64,000 nt of DNA from Gonatopus flavifemur (GCA_018340375.1 JAFFJZ010000001.1:39672001-39736000); one strand, 5' to 3'; counted from the stretch's first letter, positions 48,469-61,828 are shown. A program made the numbers and translations. Notes: generated from the letters alone by a model not told the origin.

Positions 48469-51400
48469 ATGTCTGTGGAGAAAGGGCCTAATGCGAGGGC
48501 TCTTGTCGAACCACTAGCACTCGATTCTCGCACATTGGGCGATGAAGATTTAAGCGCGCTTAGTCTTTCACACAGCAGTGAACAATATTCATCAAATGAT
48601 TTTGAAACTTTTGCTAGTATTCAAGCAGAGTTAGAATGCATGAATGCAGAAGAAGGCATGACCGATACAGAAAAAGAGCACATAATTATTGAACCTGCCG
48701 TTGAAACCGATTCTGAGATTCCCGATGTAGAAATGTCAGAAGTTATAGAACAATCTGAAATTGAAGCCGAGGCAGAGATTGAAACTGAAACTGAGATTGA
48801 AACTGAAACAGAAATTGAAACGGAAATTGAAACTGAACAAATTCCCCAAACTCAGCAGATGAATGTAGTACAAAACAACTCGAGTATCATATTTCAAACA
48901 AAACCCACGCTACAAAGAGTACCAACATCAGCTGTACCGGTACGTTATCGATATACATTTCTTAACATATTTATGAGTAATATTGACTGATGAATCTTTT
49001 ATAGGTCAAAACAAATGTTTGTGCCGCAACCACTCAAAGTCAATCTATCATGATAGTATCTCCAGCGGGTGGACAAGGGGCTAGTCAAATATTGAAGATT
49101 TCACATCCTTCTACAGCTTCGGCTGGGCAGCTGCAATCATTGGCTCAAACTCTGATAACTGCAAAATCCGCAGATGGAAATGTAGTGCAGTTAAGATCAA
49201 CGCAATCTGGTAAACCAGTGATGACTGCCAGTCAATCTGGTAATATCACTCTAACTAATGTGCAGAATGTGAAAACAGTACAATCTGCGGTCAAACGATC
49301 TGCTTCAAGTATTCAGCCTAATCGTAACGTAAGATAAATTTCTTAAATTATATTTTCAGATCATGTGTATAATATTTTAATTGAAGATTAAAATATATTG
49401 TGTTCCATATCGTGCAGGTTTTTACAAAAATGATATTGACGGGAAATCAAAGTCAATCTGGACCACAGGTTTTGATTGCAAATTCACAAAATGAAAATCA
49501 ACAAACATCAGGAATAAAACTTTTAACAAACAGTACTTCCAGTTACGGGATTACCAGTCCCACAAAAACTATCACTTTAGCACAGGCTCAACAAATGGGA
49601 TTACTTTCGACTAGTAAAGTGCAGCATATTTTACCCTCTTCCCCTCAGAAACAAGTCAGTTTAATATTTTTATCTAGTTTGTTCAATTTGTGCTGACGTG
49701 AGTAATGACATGTCGATTATTATATTCATAGGGTATAATAGTTAACAAATTGGTACAATCCTCGACAACTCAAGCATCTAAAATGACATTGGTGTCGAGC
49801 AATACTGTTAAATCACCTACCAAAATATTACCAGCACCAGTGACAAACACTCAAGTAAAAGTTTCTACCATGACCAATCAACAGTCAGCATTGTCTTCTT
49901 TGAATAAATCCACTGTTCAACAAAGTCCACAGAAAGTAATAATTCGTCAGGTTAGTCAATGTGTTTTCATAAATTTTCAATGCAATCTTCGAAAAATATC
50001 ATTGCTTTGTAAAAGTTAATAGAACTTCTAGAAACTTGTTTTTGAAAAACGTAATATCTCGTGCAGCACAGCCATCTATGAGACAAAAACCCGGTGATCG
50101 AGGACAATTCTGCGTTAACTTTATGTCGCTCCACGTTGTATCTACCGATTTTCCTATCCACTACAGATTCACGTTGATGTCATATAGAAGCAATGCTGTT
50201 GAAGATAAATTACTCGTTCTTATTCCGCTGAAAAATAGTTTTAAAAATAATAATTATTTCTAATTTCTGAAAATCAAACATGAAAGTTCAATATTAAAAT
50301 TTCTGTTTCATTTAATAAAGTGCATTTTCAGTTGAAAAATTTGATATCAAATTTGAGAATCTTTGGAATATAAAAGAAATATCAAAATTAGTTCCTTAAG
50401 TAAAAAATTCATAATCATCTTTATCCAACTAGAATTTACTCAATAATAGCAATGGAATTAATGTTCATGTTTTAGAGTTCTTTAAAACCAGGTTCAGTTC
50501 TTGGAGGTGGACAAGTTATTAGAATTCCTGCAAATCAAAATATGGTCACAGGATCAAATCAAGTACATCAAATCCAAATGCCTGGAAGACAAGTAAGATT
50601 TCAAAAAAATTATAAGGATTTATCTCATAACATACACAATCACTCTATTCCTCTTTTGTTTTTTTTTTTTTTGTTAAATTCAAATCTTGAATTCCTTGCA
50701 TCTGCCTCATATGTTATTTATTTGAAATTAATTACCGTAATGTATTAACCAAAAAAACTCTTTTAACTCGTGAGTACGCGCGCGAGGTGTTTCAGATACC
50801 CCAAAAAATAATTGGCCAGGAAGACTTGGGATGGTTATAATTTTGAACAGTAAAAAATTCTCACCTCTACTCCAATTTAACTTCATTCAAATTAACTGAT
50901 TGCATCATAATAAATTATCTGAGAAAATTGAAATATATTGATCATGAAAAATAAAAAAGAAAATACATTCTTCCATTCCGTCAGCAAGCAATTCCTAATT
51001 AAAAATAGTGGGCTGTTCCAAACACCTCGCGCGTGTTCTCACGGGTTAATATAAATTTATATAGATTTCAAAAGAAAACGAACGCAATTCGTTCGCGTAG
51101 TTCGTTTCGAAAAAATTAATTAAAAACCCATCTCTTGTATTTTCTTGAGGAATTTTTAATTTCAACAGAACTAAGTATTCAATTATCAACAGTTCCAGGA
51201 ATAAAGTACTTGCTATTTACTAAATTATATGTATTTATAATTGTTCTTTCAGGTGCAGTACGTTAGGTTGGTTAGCACTCCATCCTCTGGAACTACCAAT
51301 GTCGTTACAGTAGGAAAAGCAAAATCGCAAACAACGCTTCAAACTGTAGGGGTAACTCAAAAACTAGGAGGTCCGCAGCAAATTGTCAAGGTAATAATTA

Positions 51401-53090
51401 TATTTCATTCCTACAATATTCGATAACCCCAACATATGAATACACGTTGTATTTCTATTCAGGTAGTACCATTGAACACCGGTAATCCATCGTTGAGAAC
51501 TGTTGCACCTAAAACGACGTTAGCTGGATCAGGACAAAGGTTATTAATTCCTGCTAATACGGGAGTGAGTAGCCAATCAAAAAATGCCTTGGCTATTCCC
51601 GCATCTGCGTTAAGTCAGCTTGCGTCTGGCCAAGCAGTTTTATCTACAAATTCTAATGTTGGTAACATTGTAGTATTGCCCGCTCAATATATTCAACAAC
51701 AAGTATGTTTATTACACATTTATATAAAGCATTCAAATTCGATGTGAGCTCTATCTCAACTTCAATTAATTTTCAGCATTCAGATGAAATGAGGTTGAAA
51801 TCGCAGCAATCGATGCCTAGTTTACTGGGTAGTTCACAAAATTTACAAGTTTCATCAAGCAATTTGTCTCTTGGATCTGTTGAAAGTAAATCCTCACAGA
51901 GATCTTTTTCAAATGTTGAACCTAACGGTATTAGGCCTCGTAAACCATGCAATTGTACTAAATCACAATGTTTGAAATTGTAAGTATATTTTTTCATATG
52001 AATTATTTAAGGCTTTTAAATCTGATGAATCTTATTTTTCTTGGATTCGTATGTTTATCTTTTGCTCAAAAGAACAAACCCCCGCATTTCACTTGTCAAA
52101 AAAAGATGTATATGTTTTTTTCTATATTTTGATCATACCACGTTGTGTTTTGTTTCTTACTCTAAAAACAAATAAGACTGTTTTCTAGATAAACATATTG
52201 AAGCAAAGATTGAATCCTTACCTCGTAAGACATATTGTGGAAAGTGCAATAATTATTATTCATGATACGAACGATATTTGCCGTTCAATTAATGTGATTT
52301 ATCGATATGATTGCTCGTAGATATTGCGATTGTTTTGCGAACGGGGAGTTTTGTCATATGTGTAACTGCAATAATTGTTCCAACAATCTTGGCAATGAAG
52401 AAGAAAGACAGAGAGCTATAAAATCTTGTTTGGAAAGGAATCCTAATGCATTTAGACCAAAAATTGGCAAAGGTCGTGAAACAGGCGATGATACGCGAAG
52501 ACACAATAAAGGCTGTAATTGTAAACGTAGCGGTTGTTTGAAAAATTACTGTGAATGTTACGAGGTACATTCAATGTCATTACATAAAGCTTCAAGAATT
52601 ATCAGTACTTTTCATGCTATACGCAATTATATTTTCTTATAGGCAAAAATTCCTTGCTCTGCAAATTGTAAATGTATAGGATGTCGAAATGTAGAAGAAC
52701 CAAGTTTAGAAAAGAAATCTTTGAAAGATTTAGCAGAAGCGGCGGAAGTTCGAACGGCTCAACTTACGTTGAACAAAGCCAAATTGCAGTTATCTGAAAT
52801 GGCATTTAGACCGCCTGCTACATCGAACACTGGAGCAAGGTGAGTTTTCAATACTTACATTTACTTTTTATGTTTGAAAATGTACTTCATATTTATGACT
52901 TTACAGACAACCGTTCAACTTCCTTACGGACAAAGTAGTAGAAATAACGTGTCAGTGTTTAATGGCGCAAGCTGAAGAAGCGGAACGTAATATGTATGAT
53001 GATGAAACATCGCAACGACTGATTATCGAAGAGTTTGGACGGTGTTTGAAAGAAATTATAGAATCCGCGCATAAATCTGAAAGTACCTAG
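48469..53090 (+). CDS. LIN54: LIN54-type CXC protein (MuvB/DREAM complex)
   Basis: DNA-binding subunit of the MuvB core, which in DREAM or MYB-MuvB complexes binds CHR promoter elements of cell-cycle genes. Eleven coding exons (48469-48939, 49005-49328, 49418-49654, 49732-49950, 50476-50592, 51253-51390, 51463-51702, 51777-51979, 52321-52564, 52643-52839, 52907-53090) join in phase to 857 residues. The C-terminus has two cysteine-rich CXC repeats (start near 640 with [17 protein letters not shown]; the second near 714 with [17 protein letters not shown]) joined by the conserved [11 protein letters not shown] linker, then a helical tail for complex contact. The N-terminal 600 residues are S/T/Q-rich and disordered, with an ETE(I) tract in exon 1. 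A TTAA-flanked foldback sits in the 50593-51252 intron. Confidence 0.96.
50763..51049. mobile_element. piggyBac-like MITE in a LIN54 intron
   Basis: TTAA occurs at both ends, followed inward by CTCGTGAGTACGCGCGCGAG on the left and CGCGCGTGTTCTCACGGG on the right (reverse complement CCCGTGAGAACACGCGCG). GAGGTGTTT is also matched by AAACACCTC. Duplication of TTAA and near-CCC termini are piggyBac features. 287 bp, no transposase. Confidence 0.65.
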
Positions 53091-56054
53091 CAGGTACATT
53101 CAGAAAAAAATTCTTTCTCTGAATTGTTTCAAAATCATTCACAAGGTGCAAAACTGAAGACTCTCTTTGTAAATACCTGTTGACAAAAATAATTGATTCT
53201 TAATATCGTATTGAAATTCATTGAATACCAAAGAAAATATTCGAAAAGTGCCTGGAGATTGGCAGTCAAATATTTTATGATAAAGTTATCATAAAATTGA
53301 ATCAAATATGTAGCATTTCGAATTATACATCAAATTCTGAGTCCAAGGTGAAGATTATACTATCATAGATTAACAAATACGTGCTCTCCCAAGGATCCCC
53401 AAGTATTCTGTTGACAGATTATGGAAGGTCCTTGCCAGAGACTTACAGTGCAATCTCGCGATAACACAGCTCTCCTTTTTTATCCGAACGGTTTTTATCA
53501 TGCGTTGGAGAGAGAGGGAGTGCCTGTACTGCGAGGTTCTAGTGTATTTGCCAAACTTTTGCATACAAATCATTTCATTCATCACACATATCTGTTGAGA
53601 AATATTTTAGTTTTCTTTTGAAATTTTGAAATATTCACATCCTTTTACCGGCGCAGAAGGATAAGAATTCTTCAATGATTATCGTTGATATCGGCTTGGA
53701 AGTTCAGTTCGTTTTTCATGAACTACAATTATGAGTATTTCTCAATCTTATTATGACGTGGGAATATATGAATATTTATACAAGTTACAGGAAAAAAAGA
53801 ATTTCTTTTTATTTCTGCACCTTCGAATAAATAAAAACTTGTGTTTTCTCTAATTGTGAGTATTTCCAGTGAAAATTTTGACATTCAATAATGATTTCTC
53901 ACTCGAGATTTTTTGATTGAAAATGATAATAACGATTCTGTACATATATATTTCATTGTGTTCCAGCATTCACTTTGCTTTATGAATATTCAAATCGCTG
54001 TTGAATGATTATTGATATAATTGATAACGATTGGATCAATTCACATTAGCAAAACAAACTTGAGTCGATGAAAAGAATTATGCAATGAAAAAGCACTTTA
54101 GATAATTCTTTGGGAGATACTTCTGCATTGTTCAATGTATTCGATTGATGAATCCACTATTTTTATAAATTTGAAGTTCACATTTCAAGTCCACATGTAC
54201 TAAATAGAAAAGAAGCATTTGAATTGTGAAATTGAAATCAAAATGTGAAAGATATTTTATATATTCAGCAGATTCCTTAATATTCGAAACAGTGAAAGAA
54301 TTTACATGCTTTTGAAATGCAACAAAGATGTTTTAATTAGAAATGAACAGCCTCGAGTATATCTCAACCGTTGAAACAATTATGCATAGAAAGATCTAAG
54401 AATCAATTGAGTGCAGGTGTATTCGAATTTTGTTCATCTGTGATTAAAATCAATTCATCATGTTAAATAATGAAAACCTTTTTGCATTTGCAAAAAGTGG
54501 TATTATTGCAATTTCGATTCATTTGCTGAACTGTAGTGACCAGTTTTAGAAACACGTTTAACATATTTCATATTGTACATAATAGCAATATAATTAGATA
54601 CATTTTGAGAAGTACAAGCGTGTAATATGTTTTCGGATAATTGTTTACATTTATAGTAATTTTATTTGTGACTGCATAGTTAGTTGTACTGAAACAAAAT
54701 ATCTTCTGAGGTATATATATATAGAAAAATAGTTTATATGTTATGTGAAAACATATTATAAGGACAAATGTAATATAGATAAAAATATCTACATTTAAAT
54801 GTAAATTATATATTCGTAAAGTTTGTATCTTGAGCCACTTGGATTATATATTTCAACTGAATTGTATAGAATAATTTTATTATGCAACTCTTTAGATTTC
54901 AATATTTCATAATTGTGGTTTGCAAATGCTATTGCTGTAGGTACATGGAAGTTTATAATATTTTTGTTCAACCGAGTTCGGGATGTAAAATATTGATTCC
55001 AAATAGAATGTATAAAGTAATAGAACATTATATTCAAGTAACAAAATAATTTATCAAACAGAAAATTATCTCATTTCTTCTCTGTACACTTCACGAGAGT
55101 CTGATATTAAAGAGGATAATAAATAATTTCAATGTAATTGAATATTTCGTTCCAGTAATTAGCAATTAATAATGGAGCCACATAAAAGATTCTCTTCTTT
55201 TGGAAATCATATTTTTCATGCAATATACTATTTTATGTGTCAATGTGAAAATGTATTTTCTCAAGAAATGTATAAAATGAAGGGATTTATTAGCACAAAT
55301 CTCACTCAATGATGTCAGTAATATCAGAAGGATCATGATTTGGATTGAAAATTCGAATTCTATGAAGAAATGATGGCGATTGACCAAAAGTTTAGATTGA
55401 ATTAGGCTCGGTCAACGTATTGTATAATTCAATTGGTGAACGTAACATTTTATGACCAAAATATATGAGATAATAATTCTACTGATGGTTTTATGCAGAT
55501 GTGAGTAATGTTTTGAATGACTAAAATAACAGATTCAGTCTTTGAAAACAGTGCATCGAAGAAAATATAGCGATCCAGTAACAGAAAAAATTGAAATAAT
55601 GATACATCTAAACCTCAAAATGAATGAAATAACAAGAGTGAAAAACAAAGTCAACTATCCTACGTGAACGAGATAAACGGAAAAGATTGAAAGTGAAGGT
55701 TTGTCGAAAAACATCGGAATGGCATCGGTTGATCTTCAATTCTCAGAGACCCTGAAGTAAGTGAATGGGGAAGTTTTTAATTTGTTCATCAAAACAAATC
55801 ACGCTCTTATAATTCTTACACACACGTTTAATCCAGATATCAACAATCTCACGTTGCAATGATTATTTTCTCCATTTCTCGAGTATATTGTAAAAATACT
55901 GTATCATACAAAAGTTTTTTTTGTATATTTTACATTATATTACACAACAATAAAATTCCACGGGCTCTAATTATAAAAATCGAAAGAAAGTATCAACAGA
56001 TTTTTTGAATCAATCGTTTCATTAAATAATGTGATGAAATAAACTAAAAGTACC
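53091..56054. other. Convergent 3' interval between LIN54 and ZCCHC9-like
   Basis: Holds the LIN54 3' UTR, with AATAAA at about 53828 as a plausible poly(A) signal. The remainder is AT-rich with no supported exon and no obvious long inverted repeat, which makes it one of the plainest stretches in the window. Confidence 0.5.
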
Positions 56055-57580
56055 TTAGAATTTTACAATTTTACTAACAGATTTCTTCTCTTGTTTTGGT
56101 TCAATTTTACCTTCGTGTCCTTCTAAACTTTCCAAAGTGGAGTCATTGATGGTATCCGCGGTAACTACATTCTCTTCCTTCTCTTTCAACAAATCCGGAC
56201 AATCTTTTTTCAGATGCGTGACTTCTCCACAAATTTTACAACAACCCCCTTGGGGATAAACGCCTCTAGGATTATCAGGGCACTGTTTTGCAATGTGCCC
56301 TTGCTCACGACATATGAAACAAGTTGCGTATCTAAATTCTGACACTTTCATCACTTTACATTCAAAGTGAGTATGTTCCGTGGAACCACATTTAAAACAA
56401 ATCCCAGTAGCAGCTTGTTCTTCGCCAAGTTCAGGACAATCAGATAAATTATGACCAGATTTACGACAATGGAAACATACGCATTTCCTTAGACGAGATA
56501 ACGCTCTTTCAGCTTTTCTTCTTTCCAATTTCATTGCCACGTTAATGTCGGATTTAGGTATACCTGTGAAAACATTCAGATTTTTTAATGAGAAATTCAA
56601 AATAAAAGATAATCAAATGCATGAATCTTACCTTTCATAATCATCTGTTGTCTGAGTTCTTTCAATCTTTCCGCATCTTCTTTCTTTACTGGAAAACCAT
56701 CAAATTTCGTAATCTCAACTTCCAACCCATTGATCTTCATTTTGAAATTTTCAACATCGGGTTTTCTCTTTTTATGTTCTCTATTGTCTCTCTTTTTAGG
56801 CGATTTTTTATGATTAGGATTAGCTTCATCTTTATTTCTCATTTTTCGATTGAAATTCCGTCTTTGACGTTTACTCATTCCATTGAAAGATGACTTACCA
56901 TTCTGACTTATACTTTCAGAATTTTTCTGATTGAGTGAATCGTCTGAATGCTCTTTCTTCATTTTTTTTGATTTAATATCTTCATTTACATTATTTTTCC
57001 TTTTTTTCTCAAGGAAGGTATCCGTATTCTGGTTGGTATTGATAATTTTTTCCATTCCAGGTCCAGCTTCAGATTGAAAAATTGGTTGCTTTGGGTTTTG
57101 ATTTGATTCGTTAGAGTTTTCTGTTAAAGAATTTTTTTTATTCTTCTTTTTTACCTGTAAATGCTTTTGTTCACTTGTATTGTTGCTTCCTTCAGATTCG
57201 GAATGTGCCGATTTGAATATGTTTGTCTTCTTCTTAGGTGTTTTTGCATTATTTTCAATTTCAGTTTGATTGGTAGAATTTTCCATCACTGAATTTTCCT
57301 CAGTCATCTTGTTTTTACCTTTTTTATGTTTCTGCTGCTGTTCAGAAGGTTGATTTTCAAATACTGCCCAATCATTATTTGAGTTTCCTATGTTGTTATA
57401 GTAAAAAGGTAGGTCTTGAGAAGCTAATAATTCTTTTGCTGATTTCTTAACTTCCGAGGATTCTTTCTTTGATTCTGAATTCTCTTCCAACTGTTGTTTC
57501 ATGATGTGCCATGGTGTAGCCTCATCAGGCAGTCTTTCATTCGACGCTTTAGATCCTTTTGCTCTTGCGAACCGTGTCAT
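56055..57580 (-). CDS. ZCCHC9: ZCCHC9-like zinc-knuckle protein
   Basis: A probable nucleolar RNA-binding protein. Exons 57580-56632 and 56563-56055 join in phase to 485 residues. Four CCHC zinc knuckles lie at 346-359 (CFHCRKSGHNLSDC), 372-385 (CFKCGSTEHTHFEC), 398-411 (CFICREQGHIAKQC) and 425-438 (CKICGEVTHLKKDC), in the order and spacing of ZCCHC9. They are preceded by an R/K/E-rich helix (MKLERRKAERALSRLRK). The first ~270 residues are low-complexity K/N/S/E with basic clusters (KKKNKKN, RRNFNRKMRNK) likely to direct it to the nucleus. Vertebrate ZCCHC9 is only about 270 residues, so the N-terminus is much longer here. The start MTRFARAKGSKASNERLP matches the family's N-terminal motif, which supports this ATG. 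Confidence 0.85.
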
Positions 57581-58484
57581 GATTCAAAAACTAGTTGTAA
57601 GTGATATTGATCAATGTTCATATGTATAACTCAGGATACAGATTCGACATGTATTTGATCGACTGTAATAAAAGAACACTTACATTAGAAGATGGATGAA
57701 TAACAAATTTGTATACCTATATCTTATTGTAAATTCAAAAATTCAAGAAATATTAGAATATGTTTACTTATAAAGTATGAAAATAAAATGGAATACTTTT
57801 TCATGCACACAGAGTAAATAAATGAATTGATTACTTTCAATTGTTGAGATATAATGATTGATGTTTAGAAAGTGTGTACTGGATATAAATCGAAATAATT
57901 TATCAGAAGAATCAAAATTCGTTTAAGTTCAAACGGTTCAAACTATTCAAACTTCTATTCAAGTACTATAATTTACCGTATGATTGTTGTTGGTGTTCTA
58001 AAGCGCAATGTATTACGCAAAATTGAATTGAATTTACATTTACACTTGATTTATCGTTTAAAAGTTCACTGTAAAGAATCTATTTGATAAAAATCATATA
58101 CAATATCACATTACTGTATACTGATCTCACCTAATTTCACCATGTGTTTGTGGATTATTCGAATAGGTTATGAGCGATATATACATGCTTTATACTGTCA
58201 AACTCATGCTGCCCATGCTGCCCTCTGGTAAAAACTGACGTCAACCGACATATAAATATATGAAACGATGATGAATTCATGTGGGGGAAATTAGACAAAA
58301 TATAACAATAGCGTGAAAAGGATTTTCCAGAGAACTCATACGAAAGTTACAAAAAGTAAGCAATTGTCGGGAAGTTGAGATATTTTAAGATCGTTCTAAT
58401 ACATAAACTAAAATTATATATCGTAATTCAATGCAAATCACATTTTTAATTTAACATGTTGCAGCGAGATTCACCCATATAGTA
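57581..58484. other. ZCCHC9-like upstream region
   Basis: AT-rich DNA upstream of the ZCCHC9-like start codon. No TATA box at a convincing distance and no exon. It ends at the foldback array. Confidence 0.4.
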
Positions 58485-58748
58485 CACGAAGAATTCTTTT
58501 TCAAAAACAAGAATAGAATTCTTCGAGAACTCTTTTCGAACCAATGAATTCATGTAGAGTTCTGGAGGACTTCAATGTTTGGGACATTAACGAGTTCTTT
58601 CAGAGCACTACGACAATACTTGAAGCATTTTCAAAGAACTCGTTAATGTCCCAAACATTGAACTCTTTCAGAGCTCTTTATGAATTCATTAGTTCGAAAA
58701 GAGTTCTTGAAAAATTCTATTCTTGTTTTTGAAAAAGAATTCTTCGTG
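58485..58748. repeat. Foldback A, 264 bp
   Basis: CACGAAGAATTCTTTTTCAA at the left equals the reverse complement of the right end exactly. Arms of about 110 bp (with AACTCTTTTCGAAC and GGGACATTAACGAGTTCTTT) are about 90 percent identical. A second, partial copy is at 60010-60273. Confidence 0.85.
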
Positions 58749-58791
58749 TGTTATCAGGGTATAAATCTAACACCAATCCAACTATACAGCA

Positions 58792-59273
58792 CCTCGAAGA
58801 GAACATGAAGCTTCAGCGAACGTTCAGATTAGATATGTATAGATCGGATCGAAGGTTCATGAGAGCTAACTTTCAGATTCACAAACTTTTGTCAAAGGTA
58901 CTACGAACGTTGAAATGTCCGCCTCAAAATACTCTCAGGAAACATAGATGGAACGTTCATTGAAGGTTCATCGAAGGTTTGAAGAAGCTTCACAAAAATA
59001 TCCATACTTAGATTAATTTATAATAATTGATGTTTATTGATTAATTTATTTTTCATATAAATTGATCAAAATTAATATAAGTATAGATATTTTTGTGAAC
59101 CTTCAGCGAACGTTCCATCTATGTTTCCTGAACGTATTTCGAGGCGGACATTTCAACGTCCGTAGAAACTTTGTCAAACGTCTGTGAATCTAAAAGTTAG
59201 CTGTAATGAACCTTCGGCCCGATCTACACACATCTGATCTGAACGTTCGCTGAAGCTTCATGTTCTCTTCGGG
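58792..59273. repeat. Foldback B, 482 bp
   Basis: Left CCTCGAAGAGAACATGAAGC and right GCTTCATGTTCTCTTCGGG. The arms continue with TTCAGCGAACGTTCAG, CGAAGGTTCAT, AACGTTGAAATGTCCGCCTC and AAAAATATC, about 210 bp per arm at about 80-85 percent identity, around an AT-rich centre. Confidence 0.85.
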
Positions 59274-59277
59274 ACAC

Positions 59278-60009
59278 GAGTTCCCGCAGAGAGTTCCCAT
59301 TATGTTAATCAATATGTATTCATTATAAATATTTTGAATTCCAAATTAACTCCTAATGAACAACTTATTGTTCAGAAAGGATTCATATCGAGATTCCATG
59401 ATGAGTTGTTCGGGACCTCAACACAACTTCATTTTGAATTCATTGAATTCTTATTGAATCCATTATTGGTCGCATAACGGGAACCATTCAAGAAATCTTT
59501 GAGAAGGCTTTATGAATTCGAATTGATCTTTTGTGCTGGCTGGGTACGCAAAATACGTTAAGCTTTATGCAAGAAATAATATGCGCATAAAATTCATGCA
59601 CATAACGCACATAACTAAAGGGAGTTTTCTGCATCATCTTTTTTTATGGTGAAGTTGAGTTATAATTTTGGAACTGTGAATTTTTTTCCATTTTAGCACT
59701 TATAAACATTCTAGATAACACATGAAGAATTCTTTTTCCCCGGCCAGCACAAAAAATCAATTTGAATTCATAAAGCCTTCCCCAAGAGTTTTTGAATAGT
59801 TCCCGTTATGCGACCAATAATGAATTCAATGAGAATTCGATGAATTCAAAATGAAAACGTATTGAATTCTCGGACAATTCATTATGAAATCTCGATATGA
59901 GTTCTTTCTGAATATTAAGTTGTTCATTAAGAGTTCATTTTGAATTGGAAATATTCATAATGAATTCATATTGATTAGCATAAAGGGAACTCTCTGCAGG
60001 AATTCTCGT
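59278..60009. repeat. Foldback C, 732 bp
   Basis: Left GAGTTCCCGCAGAGAGTTCC and right GGAACTCTCTGCAGGAATTC. Arms of about 265 bp each end inward at GTGCTGGCTGGG and CCGGCCAGCAC, so the inner ends carry the CCCAGnnAGCACAA signature of the short palindromic family. The ~190-bp spacer has TATGCGCATAA-type words and no coding frame. Confidence 0.85.
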
Positions 60010-60273
60010 GGTGTATGGGTCAACAACAAGAATAGAATTCTTCAGGAACTTTTTTTGAACTGATAAATTCACAAAGAAATCTGAAGGAGTTCAATGTTGG
60101 GGACATCAACGAGATCTCTGAGAGTATTAAAACAATACTATCAGCATTTTCAAAGAACTCGTTAATGTCTCAAACATTGAACTCCTTCAAAGCTCTTTAT
60201 GAATTTATCAGTTCAAAAAGAGTTCTCGAAGAATTCTATTGTTGTTTTTGAAAAAGAATTCTTCGTGTGCTAT
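60010..60273. repeat. Foldback A', second copy of A
   Basis: AACAAGAATAGAATTCTTC at the left and GAATTCTATTGTTGTTTTTG at the right, with CAAAGAACTCGTTAATGTCT in the right arm as in A. The outermost ~20 bp of the left arm are missing, while the right arm still ends AAGAATTCTTCGTG. Confidence 0.8.
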
Positions 60274-60298
60274 ATGTTTCCAATTTTAAGTCAAAAAG

Positions 60299-60646
60299 TA
60301 GGTGTGTGCGAATACTCGAAATTTTCGAGTATTCTCGAGTCGAGTCGAGTATTTTGTACTACCCGAAATTTTCGAGCTACTCGATAATCTTCGAGTAATT
60401 TGTCGATTCTCTTAGAATTATCATTTGCCAAGGGTAGAATATTCTTAGAGAACATAAGGGATCGTTATCCACTATCACATATAGATTATATTCATATTCA
60501 TATATATTATATACTTTTCGAGTACTCCAAAATCTACCAGATACTCGAAAAATTTTCGAGTACTCGGTGAATTTCGAGTACTCGACTCGACTCGACTCGA
60601 AACTTCAATTACTCGACTCGACAAAATCACTACTCGCACACTCCTA
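60299..60646. mobile_element. Non-autonomous hAT element (MITE), 348 bp
   Basis: TAGGTGTGTGCGAATACTCG at the left and CTACTCGCACACTCCTA at the right form the terminal repeat. Perfect 8-bp duplications TCAAAAAG lie at 60291-60298 and 60647-60654. Subterminal sequence is packed with CGAG/CTCG words (GAGTCGAGTCGAGTA; CTCGACTCGACTCGA). The ends match the degenerate 1.7-kb hAT at 5313, its likely source family. Confidence 0.9.
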
Positions 60647-61828
60647 TCAAAAAGTAATCAGAAGTCTTCCTGAGCAATATTATGCAAATCAAAGTCTGGA
60701 TATCTTTCACATTTCTAAACAATGTTCTAATAATGTTATTGTATAAGTTGTTTTTCTAAAATATTTTTTCTGCAAGAACATTCATGCGATGTGGGGGTTA
60801 ATTTTCCCCTCAAACCAGACAACCTGATAAACTTATACGCTGATATTTGAACAACGGTTTCTCCTCACCATACAGTGTTACTACTCTTTATGTACACATT
60901 TTTATATATCATCTATACAGTCCGGATATTGATAATGAACTGAAGGGCAACTGTTTCTTTTACTTTCTCTCGTAGCGTAAGAACATTAAGACAATCCTAT
61001 GGATGCTTAGATATTTTTTTGATATTCTGTATAATCTAATAAAAATATTCTCTCCAAAACTTTTAAAACTTTTCTGCATAACTGTCAAATTTTGGACGCT
61101 TTCAGAAATTTGCAGAATTTTTGTGGAGGATTTTGTAGAAATGTGCAGAATGTTACGAACATTTGTCTACAAATATTATTCTACAAATTTCTGCATTACT
61201 CTGCAAAATTATACATAATTCTTTATTCAATCCCCGTACCTTTAGTTTGAGGATATCTTTGTGAATTTGTGTCAAGTCTCCATATTATATTCTCTACACA
61301 GTTTTGTATCACTCTAAAAATTTTTGTTCATTCATATGGTTATATTGAAATTTCAAAATTTTTTTATAATTTCACATCGATGAGTTCCACAAAATTTTAT
61401 GCAAACGTGTATTGTTGAATTATGTCCATGAATTTCTACTCTATACATTTCTGCATTTTATGTGATTGTAAATCTTCTTGCTGTCTCACAGTTACATTAA
61501 ATGCAAAAATCTTTGGACTGGGCATTTTTTAACACAATATATACGATACCCCAGCAGTTCAACGAAATTTTGCCAAACTTGTCGGAGTGCCTAAAATACA
61601 AACATTATTTTTTAATATACAAAAATTCAATGCAGAAATTCATTTCAGAAAAATGTATAATATTGTAGAGACCATTCATCTTAAATACTCAGAATACAAC
61701 ATTTCATATGCAGGAAAATGAGAAGAAAATTTAATTTATCTTTGCAAATGTAATTTCAGAAGAATCTATAAATATGTCCAATTTAATAATAAAAAATAGA
61801 TTTTTCTCTTATGATGTGAATGATTTGA

